A stretch of DNA of 64,000 bases from Lutraria lutraria (Eukaryota > Mollusca > Bivalvia > Venerida > Mactridae). Location of the stretch: assembly GCA_964023205.1 (NCBI GenBank), contig OZ026850.1, positions 3,122,368 to 3,186,367 on the forward strand, given 5' to 3'. The notes below the pieces were generated by a model. It searched no databases. It saw only the letters and a program-made list of their open reading frames with translations, and was not told where the DNA came from. Positions 37,001 through 49,300 of the stretch are shown here, in pieces (the stretch's first letter is position 1; every line of letters begins with the position of its first letter). The position numbers were made by a program, and so were the translations under genes.

Positions 37001-37611
37001 GTGACTGTATATTTACTCTTAATCTTCCACAACATACAAGACTCACTTCATTATGTCTGGAGAAAGTTAATATTTTATGCAACAATGTAAACAATTCTAG
37101 TTTACAGTCCATTAAATTGGCACCAGAATCTGAGAGGATTGTCAGACTTTGTTATTTCGATGTATTTAAATGTATTAAGGATTCACAACTTGAACATCTT
37201 TATATGCATGATGATAGCATGTTAGATAACAATACAATGAAGACATTGACATCTACAGTGAAAACTCTTCCATGTATCAAGTCACTAATACTTGAGAACA
37301 TGGAGTTACCTGATGATGTTTTAATACAACTACATCCTCATGTAACACAAGTGATGATAGAGCTGTTTAATGTCACAGTAAGTTGTCAATGGTTTCATTG
37401 TTTTATTGAAAGTTGTGTAAACAATAAATCTTTGATAAAAGTCAAGTTAGAATGGTGTAAGATTACGTCAGTTGATGGAGAAACTCACAGTGTATTGTCA
37501 GAGAAGGAGTCAGTGAAATACATGTATAAATATCTTAAATCAAAATCTACAGTAAACATCACATATAAATATGATAAAAAGTTATACTTTGAAAAAACAA
37601 GTTGTCAGTAA
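31095..37611 (+). CDS. NLR-like receptor copy 1: 2A-Ig-HEPN-NACHT
   Basis: Seven coding exons with GT-AG borders and consistent phase: ATG 31103-31286 (exon from 31095), 31995-32273, 32793-33157, 33314-33382, 33892-34123, 34421-34489, 34865-37611; 1314 residues. Residues 1-61 are a conserved leader with a hydrophobic run (MIGVLIFIKLLLF) and a 2A-like GIEQNPGP. Residues about 62-154 form an I-set-like Ig domain (EDSGSYRIDVSN). Residues about 155-300 are a DZIP3-type HEPN domain (FDITLL, LLRNVCGL) with R274-x4-H279. A charged coiled-coil-like segment follows. The NACHT domain has Walker A GDAGVGKTS (489-497) and Walker B LVILDGYDEW (587-596), then a winged-helix FIHKSYIEFLAAFF near 829 and LRR-like repeats. 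An SDC/DDD repeat lies near 36950-37010. Likely a cytosolic immune sensor. 3' end: AATAAA at 38129. Confidence 0.88.
31271..31282 (+). other. 2A-like ribosome-skipping site, copy 1
   Basis: Codes NPGP at residues 57-60, preceded by AGIEQ. Known 2A peptides end in D-V/I-E-x-N-P-G-P, with the nascent chain released between G and P. Here the position of the usual Asp is Gly. A hydrophobic segment lies just upstream, as in sea urchin NLR 2A leaders reported to act as signal sequences. Confidence 0.7.
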
Positions 37612-40600
37612 ATGTTTGATTTCATTTCTGTTCACATTTTGTGTAAAGTTATACTTTTACAACAAATTATGATGAACACATTAGCAAAATACGCGGAAAT
37701 CACGCGCACAAAACTGGTCGGAATTGTTTTATTAGTGAATAGAAAAATGTCACGTGACCATTCTATTTTTTTAGTTAAATCATTGCCTACATGTTGAGTC
37801 ATGTTTTGATGCAACATTCCGAAAAAAGTTTTTTTTCCATATTTGTGATTTTGATGAATTTTCGGAAGTTGTAATTTTCTTAAAAAGACTGATTTTTTAC
37901 GTTGTTTTACTATAAAAAGTTCACAACAGACTTTTCAAGGCATACGAAACCAAGATATAGTTTGAAATATGAATTGTGTTTGTTTAGTTGATAACATTTA
38001 ACACATTGTTTTGGTTTCCATGTTTTGTGTACATCAATGTTTAATATTGTGTAAATATTTACTTCATTTAACTGTTGTTCTTTTGTGCACTGAATATACA
38101 TATAGATATTTATGTCAGAATCTGATTAATAAATTTTGTGTTTGATAATTTCTACTTGCTTTTTATAAGACAAATCAGAAATGCACGTCAAGATATTGCT
38201 AGATGGTTCAATGTACGAGTTCTATCAGCAAAAACAAAACATAGTGATGATGTAAATTTTAAACATAATCTACTTTAAAATGCAGGTTATTAAACTACAT
38301 GTCCTTCTGTCCATGAATATCATCTTTTAATCTATCCACAAATTTGGATATATGCATGATGATCGAATTCCTCTTCACACGAACCATATTATAAAACATA
38401 TAAACTCATAAAATATTGATTGTTATGTAAAGAACATGAACTCAGTTGTATTTATCAAATTAACACAGAATTGATTATCTCCCTTGGATAATCTAGCCTT
38501 GACACAAATACGAAATCTACATTAAATCATTAAATTGTTTTCATACCAAATCAGGCCCGTAGTAAGCAATTTCAGATGTGAGATGGTCTAATTAGATATA
38601 GTCTGACAACGGGGTGGCATAAAGGTCTTTCAATTACTATCAGAGCGCCCCCCCCCCCCCAACCTAGTCCCCAGGTTTGAACGATCCAGCAAGTTACCTT
38701 TTTCACAACATATTGAATGCAAAATGTTTGCAGAATTATCTGTAGATAATTATTTTCCTTCAAAGATAAGAATTAAATGACGGAAACCCCGTTTATATTG
38801 TACACAGAAGATTAAAAGAACTAAAATTTATAAACTAACCAAATACGGTTCAAACTCACTCACTCTCTCAATCATTGTCACCATCCCACTTATTCATTTA
38901 CTGTAATTATTTGTGATTATATATTTTATTATCTTATCTACTTATTATATATTAGTACTATCCACTTTTTTCTATTATAGTAAACGTTTATCTTTTTATT
39001 CCTTTTTAAGGGTTCATAGTTTCATTTACTACATATATACATGAAAATAATTATAAAAATTAAAGATATACAAAGAAAATATACGAAATGTTATTTGGCA
39101 TAACATTTGCTTATGGTGCCAAAAGTATGTTTAACATAATTACGTTGCACTTGCATCTAAACAATTGACTAATGTGCAAAGACAAATAATTATTTTTATG
39201 TCTTGCCTTTATTTTCGATATGATTTAAGAATTGCTTTGTAAAGATGAATGTAATGATGGTCTTTAAATAAACAGTTATCTTTTCGCATCAAATCAAACA
39301 ATTTCGTAAAATGAATTCAACAACTTAAAATGAGTCATACATTTCTGAATTTTAGCCCCTTTAGGAATAAAAGAATCAATTAAAATTAGATAAAAAAATG
39401 TTCTTTCAAATATCTGTAAAACTGTTTATCATTACAGAATTGGTAAAATCCAGAGTCGAAATTTGCAAGTATTAAAGGGCAAGACTTACTTACAATTTTG
39501 AGCGGTATTTCAGAAGAGCGATGTAGGCGGGAGAGGGGGGGGGGGGGCTAGAGAGGGGAAAGTGAGAGTGAAATAATATGTACCATTTGACATTGTTTCT
39601 AGAAAACGAACAACAAACAAGACACACGAAAATGAAGCAGCCTTGAAAAAGCACCACCTAACATGCATGGCCAATTGAAGGAACATTGAAATAAAGTGGC
39701 ATAAAGGCCATATTTCTAGTGGTTTTGTTTACAGATCTGATTTTTTAAACTTGTCTGCGTTAAAACAAGTCCTTGTGATTGGATAGATAACAGTAAAAAA
39801 TTAGCAGCTGAAGCGAAATGAAAATCAATAAACAAATGATTTTTAAAAAAAAGTTCCTAGAAAAATGGAGAGGTGCGAAGCTAACAACAATGGAACACAA
39901 GATAAACGCGTTTGCAAGACAGCTGACAAAGGAGGGCTTAGCAGGCTCACATTATAACCAACTAAACACGTCTCAACAGTACTACTGTAATTTTCGCTTA
40001 ATGGGCATCGGGTGCATTGGCAGGACGTCACAATACACTGCATAAAATAAATTAATCTATTCTTCACCACGAGAATTATTCATAGTGTTACTTGGTGAAT
40101 CAACACATGTAGATAGTTTGACCTTGCTATTTCACAAACGCGGCCGTACTAATTAAGAAATCATTTTTTTCCTCATCCATTATAACAACAAAAATGTATT
40201 TATTTGAACTCAACACCCCAGTCGAACACCCTTTAGAATTTAAACATGTATATGTGCCGTACCGGGACTATTGAGAGACAGCTTAACAAAGAAGTAAAGC
40301 ATTGTGTGAAGTCTCAAATTACACTTAAACAAATGACAGTAAACAAGCAATTTGCTTTGTCATGCGATATCTAGGACTGACAGGAAGTTATATGGTACTA
40401 AACTGTGAGCGTTTCAGCATTCGAACTATAGCTCATTGGAAGTGTATTAGTTTCCGCCTTGTAATATTTTTTCAAGTATTTGTCAGCAGTTTCGGTCTGC
40501 ATGTTTATTATAGTTTATTTGCAAAAATAGTTGATATTTAGAAATGAAGTAAAATTAATCCGACTAAAGTAAATATCAATCATAAAAATTTTAAAGTTGA

Positions 40601-41300
40601 AATAGACGCTCTATCAAAGCTTACACGAATGTCATTTATTTTCATTAATATATACCAATTACTCACATATTAAATAATAAGTGAGACCTTCGGTATGTGA
40701 AGAGTATGTGTTGTCCAGTGAAAGGAGACAAATGTCCTTAAGTGGAACTTAACTTCATGAACTTACATTGTATGTTAAAAACTCAATTAAAAATGTACAT
40801 TAGTTAAACTCAAACACATGTATATGTGCCTCGATAGAATTCACGGTACATAAACATTAAAATGACTTATACTGCAATGTGATAATGTTCGTACATATTT
40901 TGTATATACAATAGAACCATGATATTAACTACACCAAAGGGACAGGTAAAGGGACAAAGTACAGGTCAAATTTTGTTCGGATGTCTCTCATTGGTTGTAT
41001 TAAATTGTTATGGCGGCGCAGCCATTTACATTTCGATACAACAAATGGAGACATTTGACCTCTGACGTAATTCTGTACTCACACTGCAATTATCGCATAT
41101 AAATGAAATCGGCATTTATTAACATAAATGAAATACCATTGCATGTAAATAAGAAAATATTGAATATAAATAGAAGTATAGAACACAAAATGAAATTTAG
41201 CGAATAATGGAACGTTTGAAAAGCCATACATAGAATATGCATCGGTTCGTGCTTGCACACAGCGACATTTGCTGGGTCATATTTGTAAAAATAAAATACG
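37612..41300. other. 3' flank of NLR copy 1 and intergenic region
   Basis: The first part (to about 38545) aligns with the flank after copy 2, except for an extra segment of about 180 bp at roughly 37655-37835 that contains a GTCACGTGACC E-box. The rest shows no exons. Runs of 13 C (38648-38660) and 13 G (near 39535) are present. Confidence 0.5.
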
Positions 41301-41339
41301 TTTCAATCTATCTAAAATCTGATTGGTTTACAGTTCGCT

Positions 41340-41930
41340 TCTGTGATCACATGATAACATGTGTCACATGACCGGAATTTATAGGCCACAAGAACGCTGA
41401 GCCCAGATGAAGCGGATGCAGCATAAGTGAAACGTACATTAGACTACTTGAATTGTAAGTAGTTTGATTTCGTATCTTCCATTTTATAAATGTTATATTA
41501 TGTCAAAAATTACCTGTGAGACATTATTGTCGTGTTTATATAGTGAATTATTAAGTCAATGTGGTATTAGTACCGTGTCTATTTGAGTGAAAATTAAGTT
41601 TGTCTTAACTTCCTTGTCATCATGTGAAAGTAGGGCGAGAAAAAAAACAGAATATTTAAACGTAACTTGTTATGGACCTTCGACTAATCGCGTTGTGACT
41701 AAATGTATTGTTGATTAAAAACATTACAAGGTAAAGATTATGAATAAAATAAAGAATTTGCCATAACTGCGTAGAAGCTAAAAGGAGTCGGTGACCCGTT
41801 CAGCGTTATGTCACATGATCTACAAATTATTGTGTGTCACATGATCGGTTGGCATTATATTTAGGAACGCCAGGCTTAAGTGAGAGCTTCTTGCCATTAA
41901 AATATCTACATTCAAGGTTTGATCTTATTT
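41340..41930 (+). promoter_or_regulatory. E-box-rich region upstream of NLR copy 2
   Basis: Two sub-blocks each carry paired TCACATGA motifs (about 41347 and 41373; 41812 and 41838). Each is followed by a TATA-like stretch (ATTTATAGG, ATATTTAGG) and an AGTGA-containing segment. The second block runs into ATCTACATTC, also found upstream of copy 3 near 56221. This suggests duplicated promoters or first exons. No transcription evidence is available. Confidence 0.3.
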
Positions 41931-43070
41931 TTGACATTATTTAAATGATTCTTTTTGTAAATTTTTACTTACGATTAAATACCATTATTTGTGTGAATAA
42001 CAATGTTTTTTTTCACTTCCGTGTTGACATTGTTGACAGAAATTTAAACATTTTTTAAATAAGTGCTGAACTAGTGAATGGTTATTTGACTAAATATTTA
42101 TATCATGGTATAGGTATTTGTGTTGATTAAGGTATTGGGATCCTAACACATTACCTCTACATTGAAGAATATTTATTAATAAATAAGTTAGAATTATCGT
42201 CAACAGCATTGAAACTGAGGATTGTGGGTTCAAACCTCAGTAATGACAAACTTTTTTATTTTTATTTCTTTCTTTTAACATTATTTTTGTATCTCTTAGA
42301 ACATATTTAGGATGACAAAAGTTTTTTTTTTAATGTAATGTATTTATTGGCTAAATAGTGCAAGAAATGTGAACATTTTCTGACACTAGGGTTTCTTTAA
42401 GCTGTATTGTCCAACAGAAAGCTTGATGAATCACGAGGTATGTGTTACTTGCTTTTATTGTTTATTAGACATTGGGGACTATCTTAAATATAAGTTATGA
42501 CAATTAAAAATATTTTAAAGCGTAATTTTTCTTGATTTTTTTTTGCAAAAGAGCTCGTAAATGATAAATCTCTGAAGCATTGAAAAAATAAGAAATATGT
42601 TTCTAATTCGTAAAATGCGCTATTATCTGATATTGTTCAAGTATATCTTATGTAATTATGTAAATTATGTACAATACAAGAACGAATGCAATTTTCTGTG
42701 CAAATTCATTTTAAATAATGCAATTATAATCATTTATTGATCTATGATATACAGCGTTTAGCCGTATAGAAGGATATAGGCTTTTCTGTCTTGTAAACCA
42801 TCATTCTTAGTCTAGCGTTGAGTTGCGCGTGATCGTCTGATGATAGCATATCTCTTGACCGGAAGTCATAAGAAACTGGAATGCTGACCTTGTATCAAAG
42901 GATAACTAGATTAATTTACTTTTACTTACCTAATTAACCCGTAATTATATGTGGAAAAAAATACTTTAATTAGTTTAATTAGTTTTGTAACAAACGGTCA
43001 GGTTGATCAAATGATAAATACACGTATATATAGATATGTATAACGGGTCCACTTTTCGAAAGTAAATAAT
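41931..43070. other. Non-coding stretch upstream of NLR copy 2
   Basis: AT-rich sequence with no exon I can support. A single RNA polymerase III B-box-like GGGTTCAAACCTCA occurs near 42227 without a credible tRNA fold. Parts resemble the upstream regions of copies 1 and 3. Confidence 0.4.
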
Positions 43071-43165
43071 GTAGTTGAAATTGACTAATGGCACATAGAT
43101 ATGTTAAAGTTGTTTCTCTTTAAACAAATTTTGTTTACAATTTCCCACCAATGGACAAATTCTCA
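43071..43165 (+). promoter_or_regulatory. Conserved upstream block, NLR copy 2
   Basis: The counterpart of 29520-29618, with GTTGTTTCTCTTTAAACAAA and TTTCCCACCA. It lies only about 0.3 kb before the copy 2 start codon because no element is inserted between. Confidence 0.4.
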
Positions 43166-43373
43166 AGTCGTCGGACGCCGTTCGTGAGTTTTATTTGCTA
43201 CAAACCTTTAATTATTTTACTGCAATTCTATACTTGATGCCCGTACCTCCCGTGAAGATCAAGGTCTGGACATGAGGGAATACTATATACTTCTAGATGA
43301 GAATAAATTTGGATAAAATAATAACTTGTGCAGTTTTCTGTTGATCTATGTTCTGTATTTGTCTTTTTTTCAG

Positions 43374-46300
43374 ATATAAGTATGGGTGTAGACCTTACAA
43401 CCTACCGATGTAGGGTGGGAACGTTTGTCCCCCAAAGGGGTGCTGGACTGATGCTGATGCCGGTTTTTATTGACTTTAGCAAATTAGTGAAGATGATTGG
43501 AGTTGTGATATTTATCAAAATGTTGTTGTTCCGGGCGGGTATAGAACCAAATCCAGGTCCTACCAGTAAGAATACACATTCTTGTTTTTACTTTCTTCGT
43601 TAGCATGATGGAATGGTGTATCATGTATATCAATAGTCTTTGACACTAAATCGGCTAACACCATTAATATGCCATTGGAATGTTAATGCAATTACTTAGC
43701 GATCATTTAGAAACATTTTTCAATCTTTTTGTCATTCACCCAACAATGTCAGATATGAAACTTTATATGTAAAAAATCATCTTTTATATCAAACATGTCC
43801 AGAGAATAAAATTTTAATCTGGATCACTTGATCATGGTTTGTTTCTCTTTTACTCGTTTTACTTAAATGATGTCAAAATGTATGTATGTTTCATTGTTTT
43901 GTATAATTCCAGCACCACCGACAATTGATACAAAAGTTGAAGATCAGACTGTATCACTTGGAGAACCATGGGAACTAAACGTACCAATCACAGGAGATGG
44001 TCCTTATACAGTGAAGGTCATGAAGGGTGGTATTGAACTCATAGGGAATCATATTGAAATCTCATACACTGCTGGTTGTGTCACAGTTAAGATAAATAAG
44101 TTGTTAATAGAAGATTCTGGACCATACCGTATTGATGTGTCCAATGTTATTGGTACTGACACCTGTAGTTTTGAGATGGATGTTGTCGGTAAGTTACTTC
44201 ATTCTATTAATATATTTACCATCAAGTTGATATGATTCAAATGATAATTTGATTCATATATATGTCAAAAAAATTTTGAATATAAAACCAAAATGAAAAT
44301 TTTGCTAAAAATTACATCTGCAATTTTCATACAAGACAGTTCAATATCTCTACTTTATGGAATGAACTATATAAATAAGGTAAAATTAGAGTCCCGAGAC
44401 CTCTTCCTAGTGCCTGAAGAATGATAGGGTGCATGGGCTGGAACAACATAAATACATTTCATATGAATATTTTTTTCACAACGTTTTTACAAACTCTCTA
44501 CTCTGTCTTCATTTATACAATAATAATAATATATCTATTTATTTGAAGTCATTACAATAGGTTTATACCCAGACAAAATCTTTTTAAAGATCATTATATA
44601 TGTATGTATAATTTGACGAATATTAGCAATTTTCTTTCTTAAAAGTTCATTATGGCATCGTATTTACTCATATCTTTACCCATGTCCTTTATTCGTATCT
44701 TCAATATGTCACAAGGGACACAACTCCAGTTTAACATCAGAAAACTATTATATAATTTTAAATGAATAAATTGTCAAGTTTAAATATGTTTGTTAAATTT
44801 GTAAATACTAGTATTCTATGCTCTCGAAAATATAGCAAGGTTAAATTCTACTGTGAGACTAATGTTATTATTATTTTTTCTACACTTAGAAAGAAATGTA
44901 TCGATTTTGTATTAGTGTAACACAGCCTTTGAATTTTTGATACATACTGGAATTAACATTTTTTATTAAACTTGATTACAGAGGAGGTCATCCTTTGAAA
45001 AATATTTTAATATCTTACCCCGAGAATTTTCAGTGAAATACAAGTCAGAATGCTATTTTTTATTGAAAAAAAAATCACGAGAGGCCAAAAGAGTTAGGTA
45101 GGACCTTTTTGTGATGATGTATTATAACCACAATCAAATTATTTTTAAAGGATGTCCTGAAAATATATAACATAAGTTACCAGTTCATAAGAAATTAAAT
45201 AGTGGTATACATTTAATAGTAAAGTTAGAAGTCATTTCATTAATGGCATATTCTCAATTAATCAAATATTGAATTCTTCAAATAAGTTTACCCTCAATTG
45301 GTCAATTTTTAAGATCTTCAATTACGGGTAAATATTTGACATATATTTCAATGGGTTTCATGGCAGTGGTGTAGTGTAATCCCCGAATTGTAGATTGTAA
45401 AGGTTGCTCAATACCACTGTTGCTGATTATCGTTGATAGTGATGTTAAGGATTAATCAGAAAGTTCCATGTTTCTTCAATTTCATATATTTAGTTCATAA
45501 GAACAAAATTGTATTCCAGTTTTCACAAAGTTTGAATTAAATACACAAACTACAATATATAAGTTTAAGTTCTATATTGCAAATTAAAGCCACTAACATG
45601 AGCAATATCTGTTTCATAGACAGTATTCTAGTTTAATGTATTAACGTCACAAACACAAAATTCAATTATATGTGTCAATAATTATATTTTGAAACCGATG
45701 TACCCTTATACTTATGAGGCCTTTCTATGATGTGAGGCATTTTTCTTGAAAAGCACATGTTATTAGTTGATCATAAATTATCACTAGCATTTTAGTGAAT
45801 AACAGATTGATCTAAACATCCAGAATGAGTTAATGACCGTATGATTATCAATAACATACAACGTCACGACACCAATGGCCTGAACACCTATCACTATCAC
45901 AGGACGTCTCAAGCCTATCATAACACAAATATTTAATTAAATAATAGACTGAAATATGGTAAAGAAGACATGTTAGTTTGACAAATGATACAACAATAAT
46001 TTCTTCAAATTGAGCTTCCTAACTTTTTACTTTTCATGAGATTAACTTATATAAACAATATGATGTACATGTAAAAGAAAACAGTAGCAAATTACATAAA
46101 ACACAAGAATACTTCAATGACATAATAAATATGAAGTTTACATTTTCCGGAATGTTTAGGTTATTTTACTCCTTATAAAATTCAATTGATAATGTTTTAC
46201 TCTGACCTTGCTATTACCATGTTTTAGGTAAATACAACTTTAGATACCAATATCTTCTAGTAGAAATAGGAACAAAAGTGTTGAGGAAACTATTTGGTTG

Positions 46301-49300
46301 TATAGTTGGCTACGACTTTGGGCAGTACTTGGCAACTAACCCAGCTGCAAGTAGTACGCTTACATCTCTGATGACTGGTAGGAATCGTAAAATAACAGTC
46401 GCCCAGGAACAGTTACTACCACCTATTAAGACAAAGCCCGTATCTTCAGATTTTGATATTACCCTCCTAACTTGCCTGTTGAGGAATGTGTGTGGTCTAT
46501 GTCCTCCAAACAATCTAATATGGGTGAATCCAATGCCAACAGACACATCAGTTGAAGCAACAATCACTAGGTTAAAAGATTGCAGGAACAATGTTAGTAG
46601 CTATTGTACATACAAAATGTATATTTAATTAGTTTATTCAACTCGGCAGTGGATGTCCAACATAGTATGTCGACAGACCAGTAAAAACCATGTTTATCAT
46701 ATGGTCATTTCATGTTCATTTAGAATTAGAAGTACATTACCAATTGTTGCCAATGTGCTGTAAAACAACATTGAACAAATAGATGAATTATTCAGAATAT
46801 AGTTCATAGTCTAACATAATCTGTTTTACAATATCACTTGCGGAATCTTCAAATGAATGTAAACTCCATTATCATGGTTAACAAAAGACTTATACTTTTA
46901 GAGGGCCTTCCCCCGTGGTCAAGCGTTTAGAATTCTTACTAGTTATCTCTAGTCTTTCTCTCTGTCTGTCTCATCACTGGGAGTTCGAAACCACCCGAGA
47001 CCAGACAAATTCCATATGCAATGAAGTTGTCCAGCATACGTAAGGTCTGTGGTTTACCTGGGTGTATGCTTTGGAATATGAAATGTTGAGGTACAATAGA
47101 GTTTCATTCACATTTCACTGACTTATGGTATTGAATGCTTACATAGTGCATGTCATAAAGAAAAATCTTCACATTGTTCTCTGATAATTTTCTATTTATT
47201 GTACGTTGTGAAAATATGTTTTAAGCTATTTACAGTTGATATTGTCCAATTTGTTTGCTTTCAGTTATCACACAGTGGAACCGTGTTGTTTCCGGAAAGA
47301 GATCTCAATGATAAATGGACGGAATTAAATGATGTAAATATCAGGTTAAATACTGTTTCCCTGTCCAAATGGTTCGTTATAATGATAATTTAATTTCATA
47401 ATACAGGAGTTACTTCCTGCATTTGTAATTATGGATGATGTTTTTGAAAATATGGTTCATTTCACTTTGGGATGTGTTTTGGTGTTTATCAAACCATACA
47501 TTTTATACAACGACTTACTACAGACTACATGAGTAACTGTGACTTAATTAAAATCTACTTATTTTCATTAAGACTTCCTAAGCAACAAAAACAATTATGA
47601 TTTTGTTTGGTAAATCTCCTTATTTCCCAAAACTGTAGTTTCCCTTTATTTCCAAGTATTGTAATAGTCATGTGTTCTTCCTTCATTCAATACTATTTTC
47701 CCTCACTTTATGTAAGTAGTTCTATTGTGTTCAGTTGTGGATTTCTTCCACATATTGTCAATATGTGATAATTTATCAATTGATTTTTTGCTATTTCCAT
47801 TAACCTGGATTTCAAATAGCATCAGTATTCAAATTTTTCTACTCTCAATTACTGTTATAAATCGGAGTGTGAAAATCTGTTGCATGTACACGTTTTTAGC
47901 TTATAATTTTGACTGCAGAAGTTTTCTTAATTATATAATTGTAGCCTGCAAAGGGCGCCTTCCTCTCAGAAAAGTTCTTTGATATCATGCATTCCCTGCC
48001 AAATTCCCAACGTATTTTTTAAAAATTCATTCTCCAAATGGGTTTCAGGTGAGAATTTTTTCTCGACAGAGGCTTCAACCCGTTATTTCATCCCCACATT
48101 AAGGGCTAGAGCGCCTTCCTCAAAACATGAAGAAAACTCATGGACTTAGTCACCTCGATCTTTGCTTTTGAAATCATTTCGCAATGCAGAGATCATTAAA
48201 GGCATAAAGACCAACAGTTAGGACTTATTTTGCTTTTTTGTGAGACTATTTAGTTGGAACAATTGAGACATATTTGCATATCAACAATATACTGGGTGTT
48301 TTTTTTATAAAATATTACATCCTTGTTGCAAACATATTACTCCAATATATATTCACTCTGCGATATTATGTTTTCAGATTCTGTCTGAACTAAATAAGCA
48401 TTGTGGTATAGATGGCATCACTGATTTACCTAAATTAATAGATGCAGCCAGTCATATGGATATTGATGAAGAAATGCACACTCATTTAACTGACATTATA
48501 AAAAGGTGGCATGAATATGATCAAGAGGTTAAGATGAAATTAATGAAGTTGCAAGATAAAGTAAGTGTAGTTGAAGAAAAAATGACAACAGTGGCTACAG
48601 ATGTTAGCGGAATAAAGATACACTTAGAAGGTACATTGTATTTCTTATGAGCCAATTTTTTGTTCTTACAGTCATGTTGGCTAACAGATTAGAGTTTTAT
48701 GAAAAAGTTAGGCCGCGAGCGTGGTCCAGTGGTAAGTACGATGGAATCGTATCCAGTCACCCATATACAACTGAAACATCTATGAAAAAGGGAATTAAAC
48801 CCACTGAAACTGAAAACTTATGAAAAAGTTAGTTAAGTAAAGCTATAACTATACTCGTACAATAGTGTCCTTATTCACAAACATTCTTAGTTTTCCAAGT
48901 TTCCAAGATTTTTTTCAAGTAAATTTTTGTCGCAGCTATAAGAAATTTCTTAGATTTTTCTGAGCACATTCTAAGACAAAATTATTTTTTGTTTGAAAAA
49001 ATATTAGTTTTAAGAATTTGACGTCACCATGGAGAGGGGTTTCCAGGGAATTCACGTACGTCATAACTTGGGTGCGGATTTAATCTGGCTATAGGATAAA
49101 AATATATTACTATTAAACAGGTTCATAGATATTTCCGATCTTGCTTTGAACTTCTGCCAAGTTTGTTGATATTATGGCCTTGGGGTACAAATTAGCCCCG
49201 ACCCGGGAGTCACTTGATTTTGCATAGGCACATATAGGAAAAATGAAAAAGCGTCTTTTTTCATCATGACCCTCTTGATAACAACTACCTATATATATTA

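Noticed and set aside
38640..39550. C13 and G13 homopolymer runs
   Set aside because: They are simple slippage tracts; I could find no larger inverted structure joining them.
42160..42260. Possible tRNA gene with GGGTTCAAACC box
   Set aside because: A B-box-like arm is present, but no acceptor stem, D arm or anticodon arm could be paired around it.
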